Shown: one piece after another, positions 7,361 through 15,457 of the stretch
Position numbering within the stretch: position 1 is the stretch's first letter
Layout of the letters: each line of letters opens with the position of its first letter
Assembly (NCBI GenBank): GCA_002298885.1
Contig: DBMK01000221.1
Coordinates: 1-22,349 of the forward strand
DNA from: Anaerolineaceae bacterium UBA700
Lineage (GTDB): Bacteria; Chloroflexota; Anaerolineae; Anaerolineales; Anaerolineaceae
Reading direction: 5' to 3'
DNA length: 22,349 bases
Notes under the pieces: model-generated
Database searches by the model: none
What the model was told of the DNA's origin: nothing
The model's input: only the letters and a program-made list of their open reading frames with translations
Made by a program: the position numbers and the translations under genes

Positions 7361-8118
7361 ACCGCCTCCAGGCACAGGCGCAGCTCTCGGCACAGATCGC
7401 GGTAAACCTGCGAATCGCGTTCACCCGCCTGGCCGAATACCGGGTTGGTGAAGACCTGTCCGCCTGTATGCGGAGGCCTGCCCAGCACCAGGATGTGCTG
7501 TCCCAGGAAAGCCGCTTCTTCGATGGCGTGGGTAACGACGATGAACGTAAAGCGCTGCTCCTGCCACAACTGCAGGGTCAGCTCTTCCAATCCCACCCGG
7601 GTCGGCACGTCGAGCGAGGAAAAAGGCTCATCCAACAGCAGCAAGTCCGGCTGGAGGACCAGCGTACGCCCAATGGCAACCCGCTGGCGCTGTCCTCCTG
7701 AAAGATGGCCGGGATATTTTGCCTCCTCCCCTGCCAGTCCCAGGCGTTCCAGCCAGAAGGCCATGTCCGGCGTATTAACCGCCCTGGCCGGGGCGTGCAG
7801 CCCGTCCGGGCCGTAGAACCTGCGGATGTTCAGCCCTAGGGACAGGTTCTCGCCCACCGTCGCCCAGGGGAGCAAGCCGTAATCCTGCAGCACCAGGCCT
7901 GTCTCAGGACGCGGTCGCTCCAACCGCTTGCCGTCCACCTCGACCGTCCCCCCGGATGGGAAAACCAGCCCCGAAAGCAAATACAGCAGGGTGGTTTTAC
8001 CGCAGCCCGAAGGCCCCAGGACGGCCCAGGATTGGCCGCGCTCCACAGCCCAATCGAAGTTTTGGAACAGCGGCGGTCCGCCCGGATAGGCAAACGAAAG
8101 GGCTTGCAGCCTGACCAT
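7357..8118 (-). CDS. ABC transporter ATPase, SsuB/TauB/ThiZ-like
   Basis: A 253-residue nucleotide-binding subunit with all motifs intact: Walker A GPSGCGKTT (35-43), Q-loop Q78, signature LSGGQ (139-143), Walker B LLLLDEP (159-165), D-loop SSLD (167-170) and H-loop H197. It powers import of the ligand captured by the adjacent lipoprotein. ATG 8118 is preceded by AGAGG and lies 6 nt after the binding-protein stop. Its 3' end overlaps the permease start by four bases, so the two subunits are probably translationally coupled. Family comparison places it in the nitrate/sulfonate/thiamine-precursor group; the substrate cannot be read from the ATPase. Confidence 0.95.
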   Translation of the reverse strand: MVRLQALSFAYPGGPPLFQNFDWAVERGQSWAVLGPSGCGKTTLLYLLSGLVFPSGGTVEVDGKRLERPRPETGLVLQDYGLLPWATVGENLSLGLNIRRFYGPDGLHAPARAVNTPDMAFWLERLGLAGEEAKYPGHLSGGQRQRVAIGRTLVLQPDLLLLDEPFSSLDVPTRVGLEELTLQLWQEQRFTFIVVTHAIEEAAFLGQHILVLGRPPHTGGQVFTNPVFGQAGERDSQVYRDLCRELRLCLEAV

Positions 8119-8124
8119 GGTCCT

Positions 8125-9108
8125 CTAGGGAGCCTTGACTGAGCTGGCGTAATCCACTGTTTTGTCGATCAATCCTCGTCCCAGCGCCCACTGCACCACC
8201 GCATCGAACTGAGCTTGCGTCGGCAGACTGGCCTGGGGAAATTTTGGGACAGGATAGCTGGCCACCAGGTCAGACGGTACCAGACTGTAATCCCCGAGGA
8301 CTTTGCGCCATTTTTCCGGATTATTATTGATCTCGTCCACGGCCTGGTTGTAAGCGGCCAGGAATTTTTGGACTGCCTGGGGGCGGGCGTCAATCACCGA
8401 CTTGCGGAAAGAGACCACGCTGTTGGCAATATCGGGGTATGCCGTGTCGTCGACGATCACGACCGCCCCTTTCTGTACGGCAACCGTCGAGAACGGCTCC
8501 GGCAAGGTGGCCGCCTGGATCTGTCCGGAGGCCAGCAGCGCCAGGCGGTCGGGGATCTTGGGCACTGCAACCGTCTTCACCTGGTCCGCCGGAAGGCCTT
8601 CGCCGATCAGGATTCGGTTGGTGACGTAATCGATGATCGAGCCTTGAGAAATGCCGATCGGCACCCCGCTGAGGTCCTTGACTTGCTTGAATCCACTCTG
8701 CGAGGAGGCCAGGATGCGGTAGAGCGGCGCCCCGGGTGCGGTCACCCTGGCGAAACGCACCACCTGCACCTGGGTATCCTTGCGGTTATACAGGGCCACT
8801 GAAAGCAGGTCGTTGACCATGCCATCCGCCTGCCCAGCAGCCACCACCTGCTCCCGTTCGGCAGCCGACCCCACCGGAACAAATTCCACTTTCAACCCTT
8901 GTTTCTCGAAGAATCCGGCTTCCTGGGCTACATAAACCGGCATTACGTCCAGGATCGGCAGCAGGGCCAGTTTCAGCGGTGTAGTATCAACCGCCGGTGA
9001 CGCAGTTACAACTGCCGGCTGTGCGGTACCAGCCGCCGGCTGTGGGACGCAGCCGGATAAGACGCCCATAATGATGGCTATCAAACCTAACCAGCTCAAT
9101 AATTTCAT
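8125..9108 (-). CDS. ABC transporter substrate-binding lipoprotein, NMT1/SsuA-like
   Basis: The 327-residue protein has a lipoprotein signal with lipobox LSGC (C20) and an Ala/Thr-rich spacer. From about residue 44 it has a periplasmic-binding fold (LKLALLPILDVMPVYVAQEAGFFEKQGLKVEFVP), the characteristic opening of the NMT1/THI5 and SsuA families. It first delivers the ligand to the downstream permease and ATPase. Known ligands in this family include alkylsulfonates, taurine, nitrate and thiamine pyrimidine precursors. No TPP riboswitch is visible upstream, so thiamine is not supported. Placement between UbiD and UbiA raises the inferred possibility of an aromatic or quinone-precursor ligand. 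The 86-nt gap before it contains a palindrome and heptamer repeats. Confidence 0.9.
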   Translation of the reverse strand: MKLLSWLGLIAIIMGVLSGCVPQPAAGTAQPAVVTASPAVDTTPLKLALLPILDVMPVYVAQEAGFFEKQGLKVEFVPVGSAAEREQVVAAGQADGMVNDLLSVALYNRKDTQVQVVRFARVTAPGAPLYRILASSQSGFKQVKDLSGVPIGISQGSIIDYVTNRILIGEGLPADQVKTVAVPKIPDRLALLASGQIQAATLPEPFSTVAVQKGAVVIVDDTAYPDIANSVVSFRKSVIDARPQAVQKFLAAYNQAVDEINNNPEKWRKVLGDYSLVPSDLVASYPVPKFPQASLPTQAQFDAVVQWALGRGLIDKTVDYASSVKAP

Positions 9109-9138
9109 TTCTCGGTCCCTTGAGATAAAGATACTTTT

Positions 9139-9193
9139 GGTGGGTTGCGCTGCGCTTCACCCACCCTACTCTTCTCACGTTTCACGTTTCACG
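9139..9193. repeat. REP-like palindrome plus TCACGTT heptamer repeat
   Basis: GGTGGGT (9139-9145) and ACCCACC (9159-9165) form a 7-bp stem around a GCGC-rich centre. At 9175-9193 the heptamer TCACGTT occurs twice, followed by TCACG. The unit fills most of the gap between UbiD and the binding-protein gene. The palindrome resembles intergenic REP-like elements seen in many bacteria; no transposase is present. Confidence 0.6.
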
Positions 9194-9194
9194 A

Positions 9195-10664
9195 CTACAT
9201 CCCAATCCCCAGCGCATACCAGATTTCGTCGATGCGCTTCTTCACTTCGGGGTCCATTTTTACCGGCTCGGGCCAGGTTCGGGTGTAACCCTCTTCGGGC
9301 AGCTTGGCGGTTGCGTCGATGCCGATCTTCCCGCCGAATGAATGCCGGTATGAGGCATGGTCCAGGTGGTCGACCGGGCCGTCGTCAATCACCACGTCGC
9401 GGCTCCAATCCACGTTGCCCAGCGCCTGCCAGGCTACTTTGGAGAGGTCCTGCACGTCCACCCAATCGTCCACCACCACAATCGCCTTGGCCAGCATGAG
9501 CAGGCCCAGGCCCCACAACCCGTGCATTACCTTGCGCGCGTGGCCCGGGTAGCGCTTCTGCAGGCGCACGAGCACCAGGTTGTGGAAAACACCCTCCACC
9601 GGCATATTGATATCCATCACTTCAGGCAAAAAAATACGCACCAGGGGCAGGAACAGGCGCTCGGTGGCTTTGCCCATCCAGGCATCCTCCATCGGCGGAA
9701 CGCCGACGACCGTAGCCGGATAGATTGGACTGCGGCGGCGCGTGACCGCCGTGACCTTGAAGGTCGGGAAGGTTTCTACCGGGGTGTAATAACCGGTATG
9801 GTCGCCGAACATCCCTTCCGGGCGGTAATCGGTCAAGTCCACGTAGCCTTCGATAACAATCTCGGCCTGGGCCGGCGCTTCTAGCGGCTGCGAGACACAG
9901 GGCACAAATTCCACCGGCGCGCCGCGCAGGTAGCCGGCCAGAAGATATTCGTCCAGCTCGGGCGGCATAGGCGCCGAAGCGCACCATATACTGGCCGGGT
10001 CGCCGCCCAGGACGATGGCAGCCGGGATGCGGTCCATGGCGCGCTGCTGGGCCTGGTGTTCGTGTTCAGCCCCACCCTTGTGGCGCTGCCAGTGCACCAG
10101 TAAGGTCTGCCCGTCGATGACCTGAAGCCGGTACATGCCCACGTTGCGCACGCCGGTGGCCGGGTTGCGCGTGATCACCTGGGGTAAGGTAATAAAACGG
10201 CCGCCATCCTTCGGCCAACACTTTAAGACGGGCAGAAAATCAAGCGATGGGTGGTCTTTTTCGACAATTTCCTGGACCGGGCCGGTTTTCACCCGCTTCG
10301 GCCGCATCCCGGCGGCGAGCAGCGCGCCCAGCAGCTCACGGCCGCGCCCCACTGCCGCCCCCAGGCCCTGTGGCAGGCGCATGTCGATCAGCTTTGCCAG
10401 GCGCGTGTTCAGTTCGTCCAGGGCAGCAACGCCCAGGCCCCAGGCCATCCGCTCGGCGGAACCGAAGGCGTTGATCAGCACCGGAACGTCGTAGCCGGTG
10501 GGTTCCTCAAACAGCAGCGCCTTGTTCTGCTCAGCCGGCCCCTTGCTGACCCGGTCGGTGACCTCGGTTATTTCCAGCTCAGGGGATACCGGGTGGGTAA
10601 TCCGCACCAGTTGGCGCCGCTTTTCGAGCAGCTCGACGAACTGGCGCAAATCGTTCAGCGGCAT
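9195..10664 (-). CDS. ubiD: UbiD-family prenylated-FMN decarboxylase (MqnL/UbiD type)
   Basis: The 489-residue protein is full length for UbiD decarboxylases, which use prenylated FMN to decarboxylate aromatic acids bearing a polyprenyl chain. Family segments are present: GMYRLQVIDGQTLLVHWQ, the RPEGMFGDHTGYY core with the catalytic acidic residues, and the C-terminal GGKIGIDATAKLP. No UbiX, which makes the cofactor, is in the window. ATG 10664 has GAGGGAGAG upstream and a TATAAT at 10698-10693. It is the first minus-strand gene of the region and UbiA is the last of the cluster, so the two probably act in consecutive quinone steps. Menaquinone by the futalosine route is more likely than ubiquinone for this type of host. 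Confidence 0.9.
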   Translation of the reverse strand: MPLNDLRQFVELLEKRRQLVRITHPVSPELEITEVTDRVSKGPAEQNKALLFEEPTGYDVPVLINAFGSAERMAWGLGVAALDELNTRLAKLIDMRLPQGLGAAVGRGRELLGALLAAGMRPKRVKTGPVQEIVEKDHPSLDFLPVLKCWPKDGGRFITLPQVITRNPATGVRNVGMYRLQVIDGQTLLVHWQRHKGGAEHEHQAQQRAMDRIPAAIVLGGDPASIWCASAPMPPELDEYLLAGYLRGAPVEFVPCVSQPLEAPAQAEIVIEGYVDLTDYRPEGMFGDHTGYYTPVETFPTFKVTAVTRRRSPIYPATVVGVPPMEDAWMGKATERLFLPLVRIFLPEVMDINMPVEGVFHNLVLVRLQKRYPGHARKVMHGLWGLGLLMLAKAIVVVDDWVDVQDLSKVAWQALGNVDWSRDVVIDDGPVDHLDHASYRHSFGGKIGIDATAKLPEEGYTRTWPEPVKMDPEVKKRIDEIWYALGIGM

Positions 10665-10692
10665 TTTGTACTCTCCCTCACAAGGATGAATA

Positions 10693-10698
10693 ATTATA
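10693..10698 (-). promoter_or_regulatory. -10 box of the UbiD gene
   Basis: Perfect minus-strand TATAAT. A start near 10686 would give a leader of about 21 nt with GAGGGAG before the ATG. No good -35 is seen. Confidence 0.5.
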
Positions 10699-10781
10699 AC
10701 CCGAACACGTGCAGCTTGCGGAGCAGGGATTTTCCGGCGTTTTTACAGCCAAAACGCCCTGCTGTGCAGGGGATACCCATG

Positions 10782-10787
10782 TATAAT
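10782..10787 (+). promoter_or_regulatory. -10 box placing transcription start on the mutL ATG
   Basis: Perfect TATAAT ending at 10787. The +1 base seven positions downstream is 10794, exactly the A of the mutL ATG. No ribosome-binding site precedes that ATG. An in-frame ATG at 10779 would overlap this box and add residues not typical of MutL. Confidence 0.6.
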
Positions 10788-10793
10788 CGGATC

Positions 10794-12545
10794 ATGCCCA
10801 TTCAAATCCTGGCAGATGAAGTCGCCTCCCAAATTGCAGCCGGCGAAGTGGTCGAAAGGCCGGCGTCGGTGGTCAAGGAACTGTTAGAGAACGCAGTCGA
10901 TGCCGGAGCGACCCAGATCACCATCCGCATCGAGCAGGCCGGGCGGCGTTTGATCGAAGTAGCCGACGACGGCTCAGGCATCCCGTCCAACGAGCTGGTG
11001 CTGGCCCTGGCGCGCCACGCCACCAGCAAACTGCGCTCGGCCGAGGACCTGTTCCACATTGCCACCCTCGGCTTTCGCGGTGAGGCGCTGGCCTCTATTG
11101 CCAGCGTGGCCCGCCTGGAACTGATCTCGAAGACCGCGGACAGCGCGGTCGGGGCGCGGCTGCTGGTCGAAGGCGGGCGCCCCGGCTCGTTGGAGCCTGC
11201 TGGCGTGCCGGCCGGCACCGTCGTGCGCGTCGAGGACCTGTTCTTCAACGTTCCTGCCCGCCTAAAATTTCTAAAACAGGACTCCACCGAGCGCCAGCAG
11301 ATCGATGGGCTTGTGACGCGCTATGCCCTGGCCTATCCCGGGGTGCGCTTCCAGCTCAGCGAGGATAACCGCCCGGTGCTGCAAACCAGTGGCAAGGGCA
11401 ACCGCCGCGAGGTGCTGGCCAGCCTCTATGGCGTGGACACTGCCCGCCAGATGATCGAGATCGACCTGCAGGAGAGCGAATCCAGTCTCTCCGGTTTCAG
11501 TAGCCCGGTGTCTCTCACCCGTTCCAACCGGCGTGAGATCACTTTTTTCGTCAACGGGCGCTGGGTGCAGGACGTTTCGCTAAATACCGCCTTATTGCAG
11601 GCCTACCACACCCTGCTCATGGTCGGCCGCTATCCAATGGCGGTGCTTTTCATTACGCTGCCGCCCGAGGAAGTCGACGTTAACGTTCACCCGGCCAAGG
11701 CCGAGGTACGCTTCCGCAGCGCCGACCGGGTCTTCAGCCTGGTGCAGCGCGGCGTGCGGCGCGCCCTGCTGGCCCATTCGCCCGTCCCTCAGCTAACTAA
11801 TTCCTACTGGAAATCGGCTGCCCCGGCCCGCCAGTTCGATATCTCCTGGGAGCTGGCCGGCCAGGACTCAGAGGTTCCCTCACCTGCTCATGATGGCCAA
11901 ACCACCCAGGCCGAGGCGGTCCCCGCCGCCGGAAGTGTGGCAACCGCCCTGCCTTCCGGGCAGATCCCGCTACTGCGCCTGGTGGGCCAGGTCGGCGGAA
12001 CATATTTAGTAGCCGAAGGCCCGGACGGCCTGTATTTGATCGACCAGCACGCCGCCCACGAACGGGTGCTGTTCGAAAAGTTGATGAAACAGCGCCAGAC
12101 GAAAATCCCCGCCCAGGCCCTGCTCGAGCCGGCCATCCTGGAGCTGGCTCCGGCCGCGGCGCACCTTCTGGCGGGCCAGGTCGAGACGCTGCAGGGGCTG
12201 GGCTTCCAGATCGAGCCTTTCGGCCCTGCCGCCTTCCGCATCCGCGCCATCCCGGCCCTGCTTACTGGAAGCGACCCGCTGGCGGCAGTGCAGGTGGTGG
12301 TGGAAGATTTCGAAGAAGACGAAGCCCCGCTCCAGGCCGAGATCGAGGCGCGCCTGGCGGCGCGCATCTGCAAGCGAGTGGCCGTTAAGGGCGGCCAGGC
12401 GCTTTCCAGCGAAGAACAGCGCGCGCTCCTACACGACCTCGAAGCGTGCCAATCGCCGCGCACCTGCCCCCACGGCAGGCCGACCATGATCCACCTTTCG
12501 GTCGATCTGCTCGAACGCCAGTTCGGCCGCCGCGGCAGCCGATGA
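10794..12545 (+). CDS. mutL: DNA mismatch repair protein MutL (endonuclease type)
   Basis: A 583-residue GHKL ATPase that links MutS recognition to strand removal. The N-terminal ATPase motifs are intact: E29..E32-N33 (ELLENAVDAG), DDGSGI (58-63), and GFRGEAL (93-99). A Pro/Ala-rich linker near 340-385 joins the C-terminal dimerisation domain. The metal-binding endonuclease motif DQHA-x2-E-x4-E begins at D417, and CPHGRP at 558-563 completes the site. MutL of this type nicks DNA itself, as expected in bacteria lacking MutH. Homologues begin MPIQIL-, supporting ATG 10794, and the -10 box just upstream implies leaderless expression. Its stop codon abuts the promoter of the next gene. Confidence 0.96.
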   Translation: MPIQILADEVASQIAAGEVVERPASVVKELLENAVDAGATQITIRIEQAGRRLIEVADDGSGIPSNELVLALARHATSKLRSAEDLFHIATLGFRGEALASIASVARLELISKTADSAVGARLLVEGGRPGSLEPAGVPAGTVVRVEDLFFNVPARLKFLKQDSTERQQIDGLVTRYALAYPGVRFQLSEDNRPVLQTSGKGNRREVLASLYGVDTARQMIEIDLQESESSLSGFSSPVSLTRSNRREITFFVNGRWVQDVSLNTALLQAYHTLLMVGRYPMAVLFITLPPEEVDVNVHPAKAEVRFRSADRVFSLVQRGVRRALLAHSPVPQLTNSYWKSAAPARQFDISWELAGQDSEVPSPAHDGQTTQAEAVPAAGSVATALPSGQIPLLRLVGQVGGTYLVAEGPDGLYLIDQHAAHERVLFEKLMKQRQTKIPAQALLEPAILELAPAAAHLLAGQVETLQGLGFQIEPFGPAAFRIRAIPALLTGSDPLAAVQVVVEDFEEDEAPLQAEIEARLAARICKRVAVKGGQALSSEEQRALLHDLEACQSPRTCPHGRPTMIHLSVDLLERQFGRRGSR

Positions 12546-12551
12546 TATAAT
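12543..12551 (+). promoter_or_regulatory. extended -10 promoter of the DegV-family gene
   Basis: TGATATAAT is a consensus extended -10, and its TGA is the mutL stop codon. Transcription would start near 12558, giving a leader of about 34 nt with AGAGG before GTG 12592. Confidence 0.6.
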
Positions 12552-12591
12552 TGTTTTTTACCCGAAATTAAATCCATTAAAAGAGGTAAGC

Positions 12592-13449
12592 GTGCAGATA
12601 GTAACCGATAGAGCCGCGGATATCACCCACGGACAAATGGACGCCGATGTGGCAGTGCATTTTGTGCCATTACGCATCGAATTGGAAGGGAAATCCTTTC
12701 TCAGCGGCATCGATATCCAACCCGAAGAATTTTACGAAATGCTCGGCAAGACCGAGGCTTTTCCCACTACTTCGCAGCCTTCCGCCGGCGATTTTGCAGA
12801 TCTTTATCGCCAATTAGCCAAAAATGACCCGGATATCCTTTCGATCCACGTCTCATCCGGGTTGAGCGGTACGATCGATTCCGCCCGGACCGCTGCCCAG
12901 ATGGTGCCGGAAGCCAACGTGACCATATATGACACCTTGACCTTATCTTGCCCCATGGGCTGGCAGGTCGAAGCAGCCATACAGGGCATCAAAGCAGGTT
13001 GGCCGCTGAAGAATATCATTCAGCGCATGGAAACAATTGGCCAGCAAGCGTCGGGGATGTTCACTTTGCCGATCTTGAAATACCTCATCCACGGCGGGCG
13101 GATCAGCCACATGAAAGGTCTGGTGGCATCCCTCCTGAATATCAAGCCCATCATTGTGGTCGATAAAATCTCCGGAAAATACGTTCAGGCGAGCCAGGAA
13201 GTCACCTTCAAACGCGCCATCCATAAAATGGTTGAGCTGATCAGCCATTCCTTCCCGGAGGGTAGCGCCTTGCGGGTCCAACTTCTCCACGGCAACAACC
13301 CGGAAGCACTCGAGATCCTGCGCCAACGTCTCGACGACCTTTTTAAATGCACTTATCTCCCGACCATGGCGATCGCTCCGGTCCTGGGCGCCCATACCGG
13401 CCCGGGACTCGTCGGCCTGTCGTTCGGGCCGGAAAATTTGTGGGATTAA
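12592..13449 (+). CDS. DegV-family fatty-acid-binding protein (FakB-like)
   Basis: The 285-residue two-domain protein matches DegV/FakB, which holds a fatty acid while the FakA kinase phosphorylates it. Signatures are an N-terminal TDxxAD (residues 5-10), TTSQPS (59-64) and HVSSGLSGT (86-94), all lining the lipid pocket in relatives. The N-terminal motif reads TDRAAD where TDSxAD is usual, so the residue at position 7 is Arg; this may alter the head-group site. Start GTG 12592 has AGAGG well spaced upstream. No FakA partner is in the window. The gene has its own extended -10 and ends in the shared terminator. Confidence 0.92.
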   Translation: MQIVTDRAADITHGQMDADVAVHFVPLRIELEGKSFLSGIDIQPEEFYEMLGKTEAFPTTSQPSAGDFADLYRQLAKNDPDILSIHVSSGLSGTIDSARTAAQMVPEANVTIYDTLTLSCPMGWQVEAAIQGIKAGWPLKNIIQRMETIGQQASGMFTLPILKYLIHGGRISHMKGLVASLLNIKPIIVVDKISGKYVQASQEVTFKRAIHKMVELISHSFPEGSALRVQLLHGNNPEALEILRQRLDDLFKCTYLPTMAIAPVLGAHTGPGLVGLSFGPENLWD

Positions 13450-13508
13450 ATAAAAAAACTTCGAGTTGGGCAACTTCGCCGTCCAACTCGAAGTTTTTTT
13501 TATTTAAT
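13446..13508. terminator. bidirectional intrinsic terminator between convergent genes
   Basis: Seven A then CTTCGAGTTGG at 13452-13469 pairs with CCAACTCGAAG and a run of eight T at 13483-13501, with a 13-nt loop. Both strands read as GC-containing stem plus T-run. The symmetry extends through ATTAAATA and TATTTAAT, so it includes the stop codons of both flanking genes. Confidence 0.93.
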
Positions 13509-14696
13509 CCGGGCCTTCGGGAATTGGATGATAAAAGAAGTCCCGGCGCCCAGGTTGCTTAAAACAGAAATTTGCCCGGCGTGGTTTTCGACGATCCGCT
13601 TGCAGATGGAAAGGCCCAGCCCGGTGCCAGGGATCGCCGCATCCAGTTCGGGGTTGCGGTAAAAGCGCTCGAACAGCCGCGGGATCGCCTCCGCCGGCAT
13701 GCCCACCCCGGTGTCCTTCACCTCCAGGTAGACCTTCTCAGGCTCTTCCCAGCCGCGGACGAAGATCTTGCCTACCGGGCGGTTGAATTTGATCGCATTG
13801 CTGAGCAAATTCAAGATCAACTGCTTGATTTGGTCCCGGTCGGCATCCAGGTCCAGATAAGTCCCTGGCAGGTCGAGGATTATATCGATTTTGTTTTTCG
13901 CCGCCGTTGGCTGGACTATCTCGATGCATTCCTTCACCAGGAGCATCATCGAAAAAGTGCTGAAACGCGTGGCGGAACGCCCCGATTCGAGACGCGACAG
14001 GTCGAGAAAATTGGTCGCCATGTCGTTCAGCCGGCTGGTCTCCTTGTGGACCGTTTCAACCAGGCGCAGGCGCTCTGCAGCAGAGATTTCAGGTTTGCCG
14101 AGCAAATAGCACAGGGTGATGATGGAGGTCAGCGGCGTGCGCAGCTCGTGCACCAATTCGGACACCAGGTCGGATTGGTGGAAGAGGCGCGTGTTCTCGA
14201 TGGCCACGGCTGCCTGGGCTCCCAAAACGGTGAGATATTCCTGATCCTGGTCGCAAAATGCGCCGGCCTTCTTATTGAGGACTTCCAGGACGCCGATCAA
14301 TTTCTCCTTGACGATCATCGGCACGGCGATCAGGCTGCTGGTGGGGAACTGCAGCTTCGTCTCCACCTCACGGTAGAACCGGCGGTCGGAATGCACGTCC
14401 GCCACGTTCAGCGGTTGGCGCTCCAGTGCCACCCAGCCGGCGATGCTCTCCTTGGGGACCACAATGCCGCGCATTTGCTCTTCGTTTTTAATGTCGGTTG
14501 ACGCCTGAAAGATCAACTGCTGCTTTTTCTCATCGAACAAGAGGATCGAGGCCGCCTCCGCCTCGCACAGGTCGGTCGAAACCTGGACGATCCGGCGCAG
14601 GAGCATGTCCAGATCCAGGGTCGAAGCCAGGTCGAGCGAGATGCCAATGAGCTTCTGGTAAATCTGGAGGATATCCAGCCCGGACCTCTGGATCAT
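13500..14696 (-). CDS. soluble GAF-domain sensor histidine kinase
   Basis: The 398-residue protein has no membrane segment. A GAF sensor domain lies at about 20-170 and the HisKA dimerisation domain follows, with phospho-acceptor H183 in HELRTP. The HATPase domain at about 285-395 shows N-box LILNLLSNAIKFN, G1 DTGVGMP and G2 GTGLGLSICKRIVENHAG. The kinase therefore appears complete and senses an internal ligand, redox state or partner. Its ATG (14696) overlaps the sirtuin stop as ATGA, so it is coupled to that gene and to the receiver-ATPase further upstream. The obvious candidate phospho-acceptor is D53 of that protein. Confidence 0.94.
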   Translation of the reverse strand: MIQRSGLDILQIYQKLIGISLDLASTLDLDMLLRRIVQVSTDLCEAEAASILLFDEKKQQLIFQASTDIKNEEQMRGIVVPKESIAGWVALERQPLNVADVHSDRRFYREVETKLQFPTSSLIAVPMIVKEKLIGVLEVLNKKAGAFCDQDQEYLTVLGAQAAVAIENTRLFHQSDLVSELVHELRTPLTSIITLCYLLGKPEISAAERLRLVETVHKETSRLNDMATNFLDLSRLESGRSATRFSTFSMMLLVKECIEIVQPTAAKNKIDIILDLPGTYLDLDADRDQIKQLILNLLSNAIKFNRPVGKIFVRGWEEPEKVYLEVKDTGVGMPAEAIPRLFERFYRNPELDAAIPGTGLGLSICKRIVENHAGQISVLSNLGAGTSFIIQFPKARIK

Positions 14697-15457
14697 GCGG
14701 TGGCAGCTTTCAATATCGCCGGGATCACCTCGACTACGTCGTATGGCAGGACAACAACAGCCGCTTCGTCAAGGTAAGTGGGTGAAATCGTATTGATGAT
14801 CAGCCGGGCACCATTTTCCGCTGCAGTATACGGCAAGCCGCCAGCCGGGACGACTTCCAACGACGATCCTACGACGAGCATGACATCGGCATGCTCGCAA
14901 TGCCAGCTTGCCTCTTCCCATACGTCCGCCGGAAGCATTTCCTCGAAGAGGACGATATCTGGCTTGAGGACTGCCCCACACTTCGGGCAGTGCGGGATCT
15001 GGCCGTCCAGAAAAGACTGGTGGAATTGTTCAGCGGGAAAATTGCTGCGGCAGGAAAGGCAGGTTGCCGTGCGCGCCGAGCCGTGCAACTCGAGCACCGT
15101 CTTCGAACCGGCCTCCTGGTGCAGGCCATCGATATTCTGGGTGATGATGGCCTTGAGCAGGCCGGCCTTTTCCATCTCGGCCAAACCGAAATGCGCCGGG
15201 TTGGGTTCGGCCTGCCACATCTTGCGGGCCAAGGGCCTCAGCCAGTTGAAAAAGACCTCGGGCCTTTGCCGGAAAGCCGAAAAGCTGGCTACGCGCATCG
15301 GATCGTCGCGTTCCCATAAACCCGTTTTTTGGCTACGAAAGTCGGGGATGCCCGAGGGGGTTGAAATTCCTGCGCCGGTCAGCACAACGGCATGCCTTGC
15401 CAACCGCAACAACTCGCCGGCCTGTTGGATGCCTTCTTGAGCTGACGCAGGGATCAT
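14693..15457 (-). CDS. Sir2-family NAD-dependent protein deacylase (sirtuin)
   Basis: The 254-residue enzyme removes acyl groups from lysine while consuming NAD. Motifs in order are GAGIS with PSGIPDFRS, TQNIDGLHQEAGS, the catalytic HG of LELHGSA, a Cys4 zinc site (CLSC and CPKC), VVGSSLEVVPAG for NAD, and a closing INTISPTYLDEAA. All core residues are present. I chose ATG 15457, which overlaps the upstream stop as ATGA and starts where sirtuins start; a longer reading to 15787 only runs antisense to no known motif. It sits between a receiver-ATPase and a histidine kinase, an unusual place for a sirtuin and suggestive of a regulatory role for deacylation there. Confidence 0.95.
   Translation of the reverse strand: MIPASAQEGIQQAGELLRLARHAVVLTGAGISTPSGIPDFRSQKTGLWERDDPMRVASFSAFRQRPEVFFNWLRPLARKMWQAEPNPAHFGLAEMEKAGLLKAIITQNIDGLHQEAGSKTVLELHGSARTATCLSCRSNFPAEQFHQSFLDGQIPHCPKCGAVLKPDIVLFEEMLPADVWEEASWHCEHADVMLVVGSSLEVVPAGGLPYTAAENGARLIINTISPTYLDEAAVVVLPYDVVEVIPAILKAATA

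Noticed and set aside
9109..9194. TPP riboswitch controlling the NMT1-like importer
   Set aside because: No TPP-box motifs; the gap is filled by a palindrome and heptamer repeats.
10251..10793. Long N-terminal extension of MutL
   Set aside because: It runs antisense through UbiD and a divergent promoter region; MutL homology begins at 10794.
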